Assembly: GCA_016302725.1 (NCBI GenBank)
Contig: JAEDNB010000152.1
Coordinates: 1 to 5,243, forward strand
Direction: 5' to 3'
DNA length: 5,243 nt
Source of the DNA: Lentisphaeria bacterium
GTDB lineage: Bacteria; Verrucomicrobiota; Lentisphaeria; Oligosphaerales; Oligosphaeraceae
Numbering within the stretch: the stretch's first letter is position 1; the number at the start of each line of letters is the position of its first letter. Shown piece by piece: positions 1 to 5,231 of the stretch. The translations under genes were made by a program, and so were the position numbers. Below the pieces are notes generated by a model. That model worked only from the letters and a program-made list of their open reading frames with translations, was not told the origin of the DNA and ran no database searches.

Positions 1-101
1 AGGAGGCATGGCCCCAGGAGGAGGAGGAAAGCCCCCTGCCCCCCGCCACTCCTCCCCCCGCCGCCGACGGGGCAGACAACACCCCCAGGGGAACAACCAC
101 C

Positions 102-296
102 GTGGAAATCAGCAAGGTCGTCCGCCCCGGCGCCAGCCTCTCCGGGACCGTCAAATTCGGCTCCGGCGCCTCCGGAGAATGGTATGTGGACGCCTATGGC
201 AGGCTGGGCTTCAATGCCGACGAAGGCTCCTCCCAGCCCGACCAGCGGGACATCCAGGAGTTCCAGGCGGAACTCCAAAAGGCCCTGGGATACTGA
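102..296 (+). CDS. Small uncharacterised protein (64 aa from a GTG start, or the C-terminus of a longer protein)
   Basis: No function is recognised. From the GTG start the product is 64 residues and looks like one compact domain: a short beta-rich first half (SGTVKFGSG, then GEWYVDAYGRLGFN) followed by a predicted helix from about residue 46 (DQRDIQEFQAELQKALGY). The EWYVDAYGRLGF core resembles, from memory, short orphan proteins of Verrucomicrobiota-like bacteria; this was not searched. GTG was chosen because AGGGG lies about 10 bases upstream (87-91) and such homologues are about this length. However, the frame is open from base 3, and bases 3-101 would encode an acidic run (EEEE) and a Pro/Ala-rich stretch typical of a linker. 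The gene could therefore be the 3' end of a larger one entering from the left. It lies 102 bases before gpmI on the same strand and may be co-transcribed with it. There is no signal peptide or membrane segment in the visible part. Confidence 0.55.
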   Translation: MEISKVVRPGASLSGTVKFGSGASGEWYVDAYGRLGFNADEGSSQPDQRDIQEFQAELQKALGY

Positions 297-311
297 CCCC
301 CCTCCCAAACA

Positions 312-355
312 GGATTCCCCGGAAGCCCTCCCCCCTGGCACAGGCCGGGGAATCC
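312..355. repeat. Perfect 11-bp inverted repeat between the small ORF and gpmI
   Basis: GGATTCCCCGG at 312-322 is exactly complementary to CCGGGGAATCC at 345-355, with a 22-base C-rich loop in which GCC (325-327) and GGC (337-339) could also pair. The RNA hairpin would be very stable. No T run follows on either strand, so it is not a standard intrinsic terminator. It could be a terminator without a U tract, an attenuator, an mRNA processing or stability element, or a protein-binding site. The structure is seen directly; the function is inferred. Confidence 0.6.
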
Positions 356-398
356 CCCACCCCCTCTCACCCCCCAACAGCAGGATACCCCACCAATT

Positions 399-2057
399 AT
401 GGTTGACGCATTGAAAAAGGCCCCCTGGTTCCCCGGGCGCAAAGGCCCCGTCCTCCTGGTCATCATGGACGGCGTCGGATTCGGCAAATACGCCGATGGA
501 GACGCCGTCAAGGCCGCCTACACCCCCAATCTGGACTGGTTCCTCGCCAATTGCCCCAACACCAAGCTGAAGGCCCATGGCGTGGCCGTGGGGCTGCCCT
601 CCGACGCCGACATGGGCAACTCCGAAGTGGGCCATAACGCCATGGGCGCCGGACGGGTCTTCGACCAAGGCGCAAAGCTGGTCTCCAATTCCATCGCCTC
701 CAAAAAGATGTTCGCCGACCAGGGATGGACCGAGGTGGCCGAAAATGTGAAGAAAAACCACTCCACCCTCCATTTCATCGGCCTCTTCAGCGATGGAAAT
801 GTCCACTCCCACATCGACCACCTCAAGGCCATGATGGAGGAGGCAGCCGCCCAGGGCATCGATAAAATCCGCGTCCACATCCTCCTGGATGGACGTGACG
901 TGGGGGAAACCAGCGCCTTGGACTATGTGCTACCCTTCGAGGAATTCCTCGCCGGGCTCCGCCAGCGGGGCTGCGACGCCCGCATCGCCTCCGGCGGCGG
1001 GCGGATGTTCATCACCATGGACCGGTACAACGCCAACTGGGCCATGGTGGAGCGGGGCTGGAAGACCCATGTCCTGGGAGAGGGGCGCACCTTCCCCAGC
1101 GCACAGGCGGCCATCGAAACCCTCCGCCAGGAGACCCACGCCATCGACCAGGACCTGGGGGCCTTTGTCATCGCCGACCCGGCGGGCAAGCCCGTGGGGA
1201 CCATACAGGATGGCGACTCCGTGGTCTATTTCAATTTCCGCGGCGACCGCGCCATTGAAATCTCCCAGGCCTTCGAGGGCGGCGAGGAGTTCTCCCGCTT
1301 CGACCGCGTCCGCGTCCCCAAGGTCTGCTACGCCGGCATGATGCAGTACGACGGCGACCTCCACATCCCCAGCCGCTACCTGGTGAGCCCCCCCGCCATC
1401 GACCGCACCAGCGGGGAGTATCTGGCCGCCACCGGAATCACCACCTTCGCCTGCTCCGAAACCCAGAAATACGGCCACGTGACCTATTTCTACAACGGGA
1501 ACAAGTCCGGATACATCGATGAAAAGCTGGAGAAGTACCTGGAGGTGCCCTCCGACATCGTCCCCTTCGAGCAGCGCCCCTGGATGAAGGGGGCGGAAAT
1601 CACCGACGCCCTCCTGGAAGCCATCGAAAGCGGTAAATACCGCCATCTGCGCTGCAACTTCCCCAACGGGGACATGGTGGGCCACACCGGCTCCTTCCCG
1701 GCTGTCCGCATCGGCGTGGAGGCCGTCGACCTCTGCCTCGGACGACTCAAGGAGGCCATCGACCGCGTGGGCGGCGTGATGGTCATCACCGCCGACCACG
1801 GCAACGCCGACGACATGCTGGAACACGCCAAGGACGGCTCCCCCAAGATGGGCGAGAATGGCAAGCCCAAAGTGAAGACCAGCCACTCCCTCAATCCCGT
1901 CCCCTGCATCGTCTACGACCCCCAGTACCAGGGGGAATACAAGAAGGAGCTGAAGGAAGGCCTGGGCATCTCCTCCATCGCCGCCACCCTTATGAACCTC
2001 CTGGGATACGAGGCCCCCGAGGACTATGATTCCTCCGTCCTCCAGCCCAACAAGTAG
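399..2057 (+). CDS. gpmI: 2,3-bisphosphoglycerate-independent phosphoglycerate mutase (iPGM), long plant/trypanosomatid-like form
   Basis: Cytoplasmic glycolytic/gluconeogenic enzyme that interconverts 3- and 2-phosphoglycerate through a phosphoserine intermediate, using two divalent metals (usually Mn2+). The 552-residue protein has the full iPGM order. Asp24 (MDGVGFG) and the catalytic Ser75 (DMGNSEVGHN) open the phosphatase domain. The transferase domain follows, with His136 (SDGNVHSH), DGRD 164-167, ASGGGRMF 197-204 and NFRGDR 279-284. The chain then returns to the phosphatase domain with Lys357 (CSETQKYGH), Asp425/His429 (NGDMVGHTG), Asp466/His467 (TADHGN) and His496 (SHSLNPVP). All expected catalytic and metal residues are present. 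The length (about 510 is usual in Bacillus or E. coli) and segments such as SPPAIDRTSGEYL and NGNKSGYIDEK resemble plant and trypanosomatid enzymes. The ATG at 399 gives a 16-residue lead into the first strand. Its ribosome site is weak (AGGA at 382-385, 13 bases away). It may be co-transcribed with the small ORF, and it ends at the terminator at 2099-2150. Confidence 0.97.
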   Translation: MVDALKKAPWFPGRKGPVLLVIMDGVGFGKYADGDAVKAAYTPNLDWFLANCPNTKLKAHGVAVGLPSDADMGNSEVGHNAMGAGRVFDQGAKLVSNSIASKKMFADQGWTEVAENVKKNHSTLHFIGLFSDGNVHSHIDHLKAMMEEAAAQGIDKIRVHILLDGRDVGETSALDYVLPFEEFLAGLRQRGCDARIASGGGRMFITMDRYNANWAMVERGWKTHVLGEGRTFPSAQAAIETLRQETHAIDQDLGAFVIADPAGKPVGTIQDGDSVVYFNFRGDRAIEISQAFEGGEEFSRFDRVRVPKVCYAGMMQYDGDLHIPSRYLVSPPAIDRTSGEYLAATGITTFACSETQKYGHVTYFYNGNKSGYIDEKLEKYLEVPSDIVPFEQRPWMKGAEITDALLEAIESGKYRHLRCNFPNGDMVGHTGSFPAVRIGVEAVDLCLGRLKEAIDRVGGVMVITADHGNADDMLEHAKDGSPKMGENGKPKVKTSHSLNPVPCIVYDPQYQGEYKKELKEGLGISSIAATLMNLLGYEAPEDYDSSVLQPNK

Positions 2058-2098
2058 ACCTGCCTGACTCCCCGGCCTCCCGCCAGGGAAAACAGAAA

Positions 2099-2150
2099 GG
2101 GCCGCGAAAGGAAGGCAAGCCAATGCCTCCCGTCCGCGGCCCTTTTTTTT
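2099..2150 (+). terminator. Intrinsic terminator of gpmI, probably bidirectional with clpB
   Basis: GGGCCGCG (2099-2106) pairs perfectly with CGCGGCCC (2135-2142) and is followed by eight T (2143-2150). Inside the loop, GGAAGGC and GCCTCC can form a second, imperfect stem. Read on the minus strand, the same stem is preceded by A8 and followed by CTTTCTGTTTTC, so it can also stop transcripts arriving from clpB. It lies 41 bases after the gpmI stop, between two convergent genes, which fits a shared terminator. Confidence 0.88.
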
Positions 2151-2165
2151 GGGGGGGGTGTGTCC

Positions 2166-2214
2166 CCCGGCAATGTGCGGTGCCGGGAAATCAGGAAACT
2201 CCCCCCGGATTTCC
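2166..2214 (-). other. Two overlapping hairpins in the clpB 3' untranslated region
   Basis: CCCGGCA (2166-2172) pairs with TGCCGGG (2181-2187) over an 8-base loop. GGAAATC (2186-2192) pairs with GATTTCC (2208-2214) over a 15-base loop. They share bases 2186-2187, so the full stems cannot both form in one RNA. Both lie just after the clpB stop codon and before the large shared terminator. Neither is followed by a U run on the minus strand, so they may act in 3'-end stability rather than termination. The pairings are seen; a role is only inferred. Confidence 0.35.
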
Positions 2215-2221
2215 AGCTCTC

Positions 2222-4807
2222 CTACCGCACTTCAATCCGGTAGTCGCCCTCTTTGCCGGGGGCGTCCACCCAGATTGTCTGGTCCTCATGGGCCTGGCCG
2301 GAGAGCAGAAGCCTGGAGATGGGATTCTCCAGACGGTGGATGATGACACGCTTCAGGGGGCGCGCCCCGTAGAGGGGATCGTATCCCTCCTTGGCCAGCG
2401 CCGCAATGGCCTCGGGCGTGACCGACAGATGCATCCGCATGCCCTGCAGCCGCTTCCCCAATGCCTGCAACTGGAGTTTCACAATCTCCCCTATCTGGGA
2501 GGCCTCCAGGCGGCGGAAGACCACGATGTCGTCCAGCCGGTTCAGGAATTCGGGACGGAAATACTCCTTCAGGAGTTTCAGCACCTTCTCCCGGACCTTC
2601 TCCCCGTCCTCCTGGGCCGCCTCCACAATCTCCCCGGAGCCAATGTTGCTGGTCATGATGATTACCGTATTCCGGAAATCCACCATGCGCCCCTGGGAAT
2701 CGGTGAGGCGCCCATCGTCCAGGACCTGAAGAAGCAGGTTGAAGACGTCAGGATGGGCCTTCTCCACCTCGTCAAAGAGGACCACGCTGTAGGGACGGCG
2801 GCGCACCGCCTCCGTCAACTGGCCGCCTTCGTCGTATCCCACGTATCCGGGAGGAGCCCCCACCAGACGGGAGACGCTGTGCTTCTCCATGTATTCGCTC
2901 ATGTCTATCCGCACCATGGCGCGCTCGTCGTCGAAGAGATTCTCCGCCAGGGTCTTCGCCAACTCCGTCTTGCCCACGCCCGTGGGACCCAGGAAGAGGA
3001 AACTCCCAATGGGGCGGCTGGGATCCTGAAGCCCCGCCCGGGCACGCTGGATGGCCTCCGACACGGCGGAAACCGCCTCGTCCTGCCCCACCACACGGCG
3101 GTGCAGTTCCTCCGGCAGGCGCAGCAATTTCTCCCGCTCCCCCTGCATCAACTTGGACACGGGGATGTGGGTCCAACGGCTGATGATCTCCGCCACGTCG
3201 TCCTCGTCCACCTCTTCCCGCAGAAGGCGACCTTCCTGGGATTCCCGATGGGCCTCCTCCAGGGATTTCCGCTGGGCCTCCAGGCCGGGAATGGTCCCGT
3301 ACCGCAGTTTGCCAGCCTGCTCCAAATCCCCCTTCCGGATGGCCTCCTCCACTTGGCGGTTCGCCAACTCCAAGGCCTCCTTCACCTTCCGGAGCTCCCC
3401 AATGGATTCCTTCTCCTTCTTCCACCGGTTCTCCAGGCGGGACGCCTTCTCACGCACCTCCGACAACTCGCTCTCCACACGCTCCAGGCGCTCCCGGGAG
3501 GCCTCGTCATGCTCCTTGGAAAGGCCGCTGCGCTCAATCTCCAGCTGGGTGCGGCGCCGCACCGCCTCGTCCAACTCCGCAGGACGGGAATCAATCTCCG
3601 TGCGCAGCCGCGCCGCCGCCTCGTCCACCAGGTCGATGGCCTTGTCCGGCAGGAACCGGTCCGTGATGTAGCGGTCCGCCAGGACGGCGGCGGAGACCAG
3701 GGCGGAATCCCGGATGGTCACCCCATGATGGAGTTCGTAGCGTTCCCGCAGGCCGCGCAGGATGGAAATGGTGTCCTCCACGCTGGGCGGCTGGACCAGG
3801 ACGGTCTGGAAGCGGCGCTCCAAGGCGGGGTCCTTCTCAATGTATTTCCGATATTCGTCCAAGGTGGTCGCCCCGATGCAGTGGAGTTCGCCCCGGGCCA
3901 GCATGGGCTTCAGGATATTGCCGGCATCCATGGCGCCATTGCCGCCGCCGGCCCCCACCACGGTATGCAGTTCATCGATGAAGAGGATGATTTGCCCCTC
4001 TGACTTGGTAACCTCCGTCAACACCGCCTTCAGCCGTTCCTCGAACTCACCGCGGAATTTTGCGCCCGCCACCAAGGCCCCCATGTCCAGGGCAATCAGA
4101 CGGCGGTTCTTCAGCCCCTCGGGGACATCCCCCTGGACAATCCGCCCGGCAAGCCCCTCCACGATGGCCGTCTTGCCCACCCCAGGCTCGCCAATGAGCA
4201 CCGGGTTGTTCTTCGTCCGCCGGGAAAGAATCTGCACCACCCGGCGGATTTCCTCATCCCGCCCGATGACCGGGTCCAGCTTTCCCTGGCGGGCAGCCTG
4301 GGTCAAGTCCCGCCCATACTTGCTCAAGGCCTCATAGGTGGCCTCCGGATCCTCGCTGGTGACCCGCTGGCTCCCGCGCACATCCTTGATGGCATTCAGG
4401 AGTTCCGTCTGCGCCACCCCCTGGGCGGCAAGCAGGCGACGGGCCTCCCCCTCCTCCGAAGCCAACGCCAGCAGAAGGTGCTCAACGCTGATGAACTGGT
4501 CCTTGAAATCTTCCCGGAACTTGTCGGCACGGGCCAGAATGGCACCCAACTCACTGCCCACATACACCTTCACCTCCCCCCCGGAGACCCGGGGAAGGCG
4601 ACCAAGGGCCTCCTCCACCTGGGAAAGCAACCCCTGCCCGTTCACCTTCATCCGCTCCAAAATGGAGCCGGCCAACCCATTCTCCTGGCGCAAAAGCCCA
4701 TACAGCAGGTGCAACCCCTGCAATTCCTGGTGGTGAAACTTGCCCGCCGTCTCCTGGGCGACGCTCAACGCCTCACGGCTCTTTACCGTAAACTGCTCAA
4801 AGTCCAT
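2222..4807 (-). CDS. clpB: ATP-dependent chaperone ClpB (Hsp100 disaggregase)
   Basis: Hexameric cytoplasmic AAA+ machine that pulls polypeptides out of aggregates together with the DnaK system. The 861 residues match the usual bacterial length (about 857). Order: N-domain with two Clp repeats (about 1-145); AAA-1 with Walker A GEPGVGKT (206-213, Lys212), Walker B FIDE (Asp278/Glu279), pore loop GAKFRGEF with Phe251, and arginine fingers Arg331/Arg332; a coiled-coil middle domain (about 400-535) containing Tyr503; AAA-2 with Walker A GPTGVGKT (607-614, Lys613), pore-loop Tyr655 (GYVGYDEGG), Walker B LFDE (Asp679/Glu680), Arg757 and sensor-2 GARP (Arg816). The full middle domain, and the lack of an IGF/IGL-type ClpP-docking tripeptide, favour ClpB over ClpA or ClpC. 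The ATG is fixed by AGGAGGT 7 bases upstream and by the family N-terminus MDFEQFTVKSREAL. Every key residue checked is intact. It is convergent with gpmI and divergent from the tRNA, so it is probably transcribed alone. Confidence 0.98.
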   Translation of the reverse strand: MDFEQFTVKSREALSVAQETAGKFHHQELQGLHLLYGLLRQENGLAGSILERMKVNGQGLLSQVEEALGRLPRVSGGEVKVYVGSELGAILARADKFREDFKDQFISVEHLLLALASEEGEARRLLAAQGVAQTELLNAIKDVRGSQRVTSEDPEATYEALSKYGRDLTQAARQGKLDPVIGRDEEIRRVVQILSRRTKNNPVLIGEPGVGKTAIVEGLAGRIVQGDVPEGLKNRRLIALDMGALVAGAKFRGEFEERLKAVLTEVTKSEGQIILFIDELHTVVGAGGGNGAMDAGNILKPMLARGELHCIGATTLDEYRKYIEKDPALERRFQTVLVQPPSVEDTISILRGLRERYELHHGVTIRDSALVSAAVLADRYITDRFLPDKAIDLVDEAAARLRTEIDSRPAELDEAVRRRTQLEIERSGLSKEHDEASRERLERVESELSEVREKASRLENRWKKEKESIGELRKVKEALELANRQVEEAIRKGDLEQAGKLRYGTIPGLEAQRKSLEEAHRESQEGRLLREEVDEDDVAEIISRWTHIPVSKLMQGEREKLLRLPEELHRRVVGQDEAVSAVSEAIQRARAGLQDPSRPIGSFLFLGPTGVGKTELAKTLAENLFDDERAMVRIDMSEYMEKHSVSRLVGAPPGYVGYDEGGQLTEAVRRRPYSVVLFDEVEKAHPDVFNLLLQVLDDGRLTDSQGRMVDFRNTVIIMTSNIGSGEIVEAAQEDGEKVREKVLKLLKEYFRPEFLNRLDDIVVFRRLEASQIGEIVKLQLQALGKRLQGMRMHLSVTPEAIAALAKEGYDPLYGARPLKRVIIHRLENPISRLLLSGQAHEDQTIWVDAPGKEGDYRIEVR

Positions 4808-4814
4808 ATCTCAT

Positions 4815-4821
4815 ACCTCCT
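4815..4821 (-). promoter_or_regulatory. Ribosome binding site of clpB
   Basis: AGGAGGT on the minus strand lies 7 bases before the ATG. It is a near-perfect Shine-Dalgarno match with ideal spacing and fixes the clpB start. It is far stronger than the sites before gpmI or the small ORF, which suggests high translation of clpB. Confidence 0.9.
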
Positions 4822-4849
4822 GTCATGCAAAATGACTCTCGACAACAAG

Positions 4850-4870
4850 AAAAACGCCGGAATCCCCGGC
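4850..4870 (-). promoter_or_regulatory. Terminator-like hairpin in the clpB leader (possible attenuator)
   Basis: On the minus strand, GCCGG (4870-4866) pairs with CCGGC (4860-4856) over a 5-base loop, followed by G, five T and CTTGTT. This has the layout of a small intrinsic terminator, about 30 bases upstream of the clpB ribosome site. The stem is only 5 bp, though all G-C, so termination would be partial at best. It may be an attenuator or fortuitous. Confidence 0.3.
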
Positions 4871-4901
4871 TCACCCAAAAAACTCCCCGCCCACGCCATC
4901 C

Positions 4902-4917
4902 CCTGGACGACTCCAGG
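4902..4917 (-). other. Short perfect hairpin in the clpB leader
   Basis: CCTGGA (4902-4907) and TCCAGG (4912-4917) are perfectly complementary around a 4-base loop. If transcription starts from the sigma-54-like promoter near 4932, this hairpin forms about 15 bases into the clpB mRNA and could stabilise its 5' end. The pairing is seen; the role is inferred. Confidence 0.3.
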
Positions 4918-4942
4918 CAGGAAATCCAACAACCCAGGCAAA

Positions 4943-4959
4943 AGCAAGACACATGCCAA
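4943..4959 (-). promoter_or_regulatory. Sigma-54 (RpoN) -24/-12 promoter candidate for clpB
   Basis: The minus strand reads TTGGCATGTGTCTTGCT, against the known RpoN consensus YTGGCACG-N4-TTGCW. Only one base of the core differs (CATG for CACG). The diagnostic GG and GC are separated by exactly 10 bases (GG from 4957-4956, GC from 4945-4944). A T run precedes the -24 box and more T follow the -12 box. The predicted start is near 4932, giving a leader of about 125 bases before the clpB ATG. No CIRCE element (TTAGCACTC-N9-GAGTGCTAA) and no convincing sigma-70 or sigma-32 promoter was seen on this strand in the gap. If the match is real, an ATP-dependent enhancer-binding activator would be needed. 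Confidence 0.5.
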
Positions 4960-4987
4960 AAAAAGCCGCCCGCTCCCCCGCCCCCAC

Positions 4988-5002
4988 GCGACAGCCTGTC
5001 AC
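4988..5002. promoter_or_regulatory. Palindrome upstream of the clpB promoter (possible activator site)
   Basis: GACAG-C-CTGTC (4990-5000) is a perfect palindrome around one central base, with an additional G/C match at 4988/5002. Its centre lies about 62 bases upstream of the predicted clpB start and about 22 bases before the -35 box of the tRNA promoter. It could be bound by a dimeric regulator of either gene. Dyads of this length also occur by chance. Confidence 0.3.
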
Positions 5003-5016
5003 ACCTCCCCCTACGC

Positions 5017-5044
5017 TTGAAAACCACCCGCCACGGCTTATCTT
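5017..5044 (+). promoter_or_regulatory. Sigma-70-like promoter of tRNA-Arg
   Basis: TTGAAA (5017-5022, 5 of 6 to TTGACA) and TATCTT (5039-5044, 4 of 6 to TATAAT) are separated by 16 bases. Transcription would start near 5051, about 20 bases before the mature tRNA end, a normal leader for RNase P processing. Confidence 0.6.
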
Positions 5045-5070
5045 ACCCAGAGCACAAAAACCATTCCGGT

Positions 5071-5147
5071 GGTCCGATAGCTCAGTCGGATAGAGCATCT
5101 GCCTTCTAAGCAGAGGGTCGGCGGTTCGATCCCGCCTCGGACTACCA
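5071..5147 (+). tRNA. tRNA-Arg, anticodon UCU
   Basis: A complete 77-base cloverleaf. Acceptor strand 5071-5077 pairs with 5137-5143. The D stem is GCTC/GAGC (5080-5083, 5093-5096). The anticodon stem is TCTGC/GCAGA with loop CTTCTAA, placing TCT at 5105-5107, so it reads AGA (and possibly AGG) as arginine. The variable loop is 5 bases (GGGTC). The T stem is GGCGG/CCGCC with loop TTCGATC. The discriminator is A, as is usual for bacterial tRNA-Arg, and CCA is encoded (5145-5147). The first acceptor pair is G-T, a wobble rather than a Watson-Crick pair; the other six acceptor pairs are Watson-Crick. The gene is a single unit with its own promoter and terminator, divergent from clpB. Confidence 0.97.
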
Positions 5148-5188
5148 TCCCCATCTCCCTGAAAACCATAATATTACACTGGCTGACA

Positions 5189-5231
5189 CCCCCGCGCGGA
5201 ACCTTCCCCGCCGGGGGTTTTCTGTTTTTTT
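5189..5231 (+). terminator. Intrinsic terminator after tRNA-Arg
   Basis: CCCCCG (5189-5194) pairs with CGGGGG (5212-5217). After a one-base bulge, GCGG (5196-5199) pairs with CCGC (5208-5211) around an 8-base loop. The stem is followed by TTTTCTGTTTTTTT (5218-5231). It lies 41 bases after the encoded CCA and ends the tRNA transcript. Confidence 0.88.

Noticed and set aside
1..10. AGGAGG followed by ATG at the left edge, suggesting a gene start at 8
   Set aside because: The Shine-Dalgarno-like string is only one base from the ATG, too close to work, and the frame it opens is Pro/Arg-rich and runs out of frame through the small ORF and into gpmI.
930..2123. 397-codon open frame on the minus strand opposite gpmI
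   Set aside because: It is antisense to a complete gpmI, its product is Gly/Val/Asp-biased without a known fold, and it is explained by codon bias in the real gene.
2123..4003. 626-codon open frame on the + strand opposite clpB
   Set aside because: It lies almost wholly antisense to an unmistakable clpB, its translation is low-complexity with no recognisable domain, and long antisense frames are expected where GC-rich codon use removes stops.
4478..5020. 180-codon + strand frame spanning the clpB start and the control region
   Set aside because: It is antisense to the clpB N-terminus and then crosses the promoter region, with low-complexity basic/Pro-rich translation and no ribosome site seen.
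4808..5070. CIRCE/HrcA operator expected upstream of a chaperone gene
   Set aside because: The minus strand was read for TTAGCACTC-N9-GAGTGCTAA; nothing close is present (only GAGAGTC near 4834).
5169..5177. TAATATTAC, identical to the rolling-circle nick nonamer of geminiviruses
   Set aside because: A real origin presents this in the loop of a strong GC stem with a Rep gene nearby. Here the flanks do not pair beyond 3 bp and there is no Rep gene, so it is chance in a short AT-rich trailer after the tRNA.
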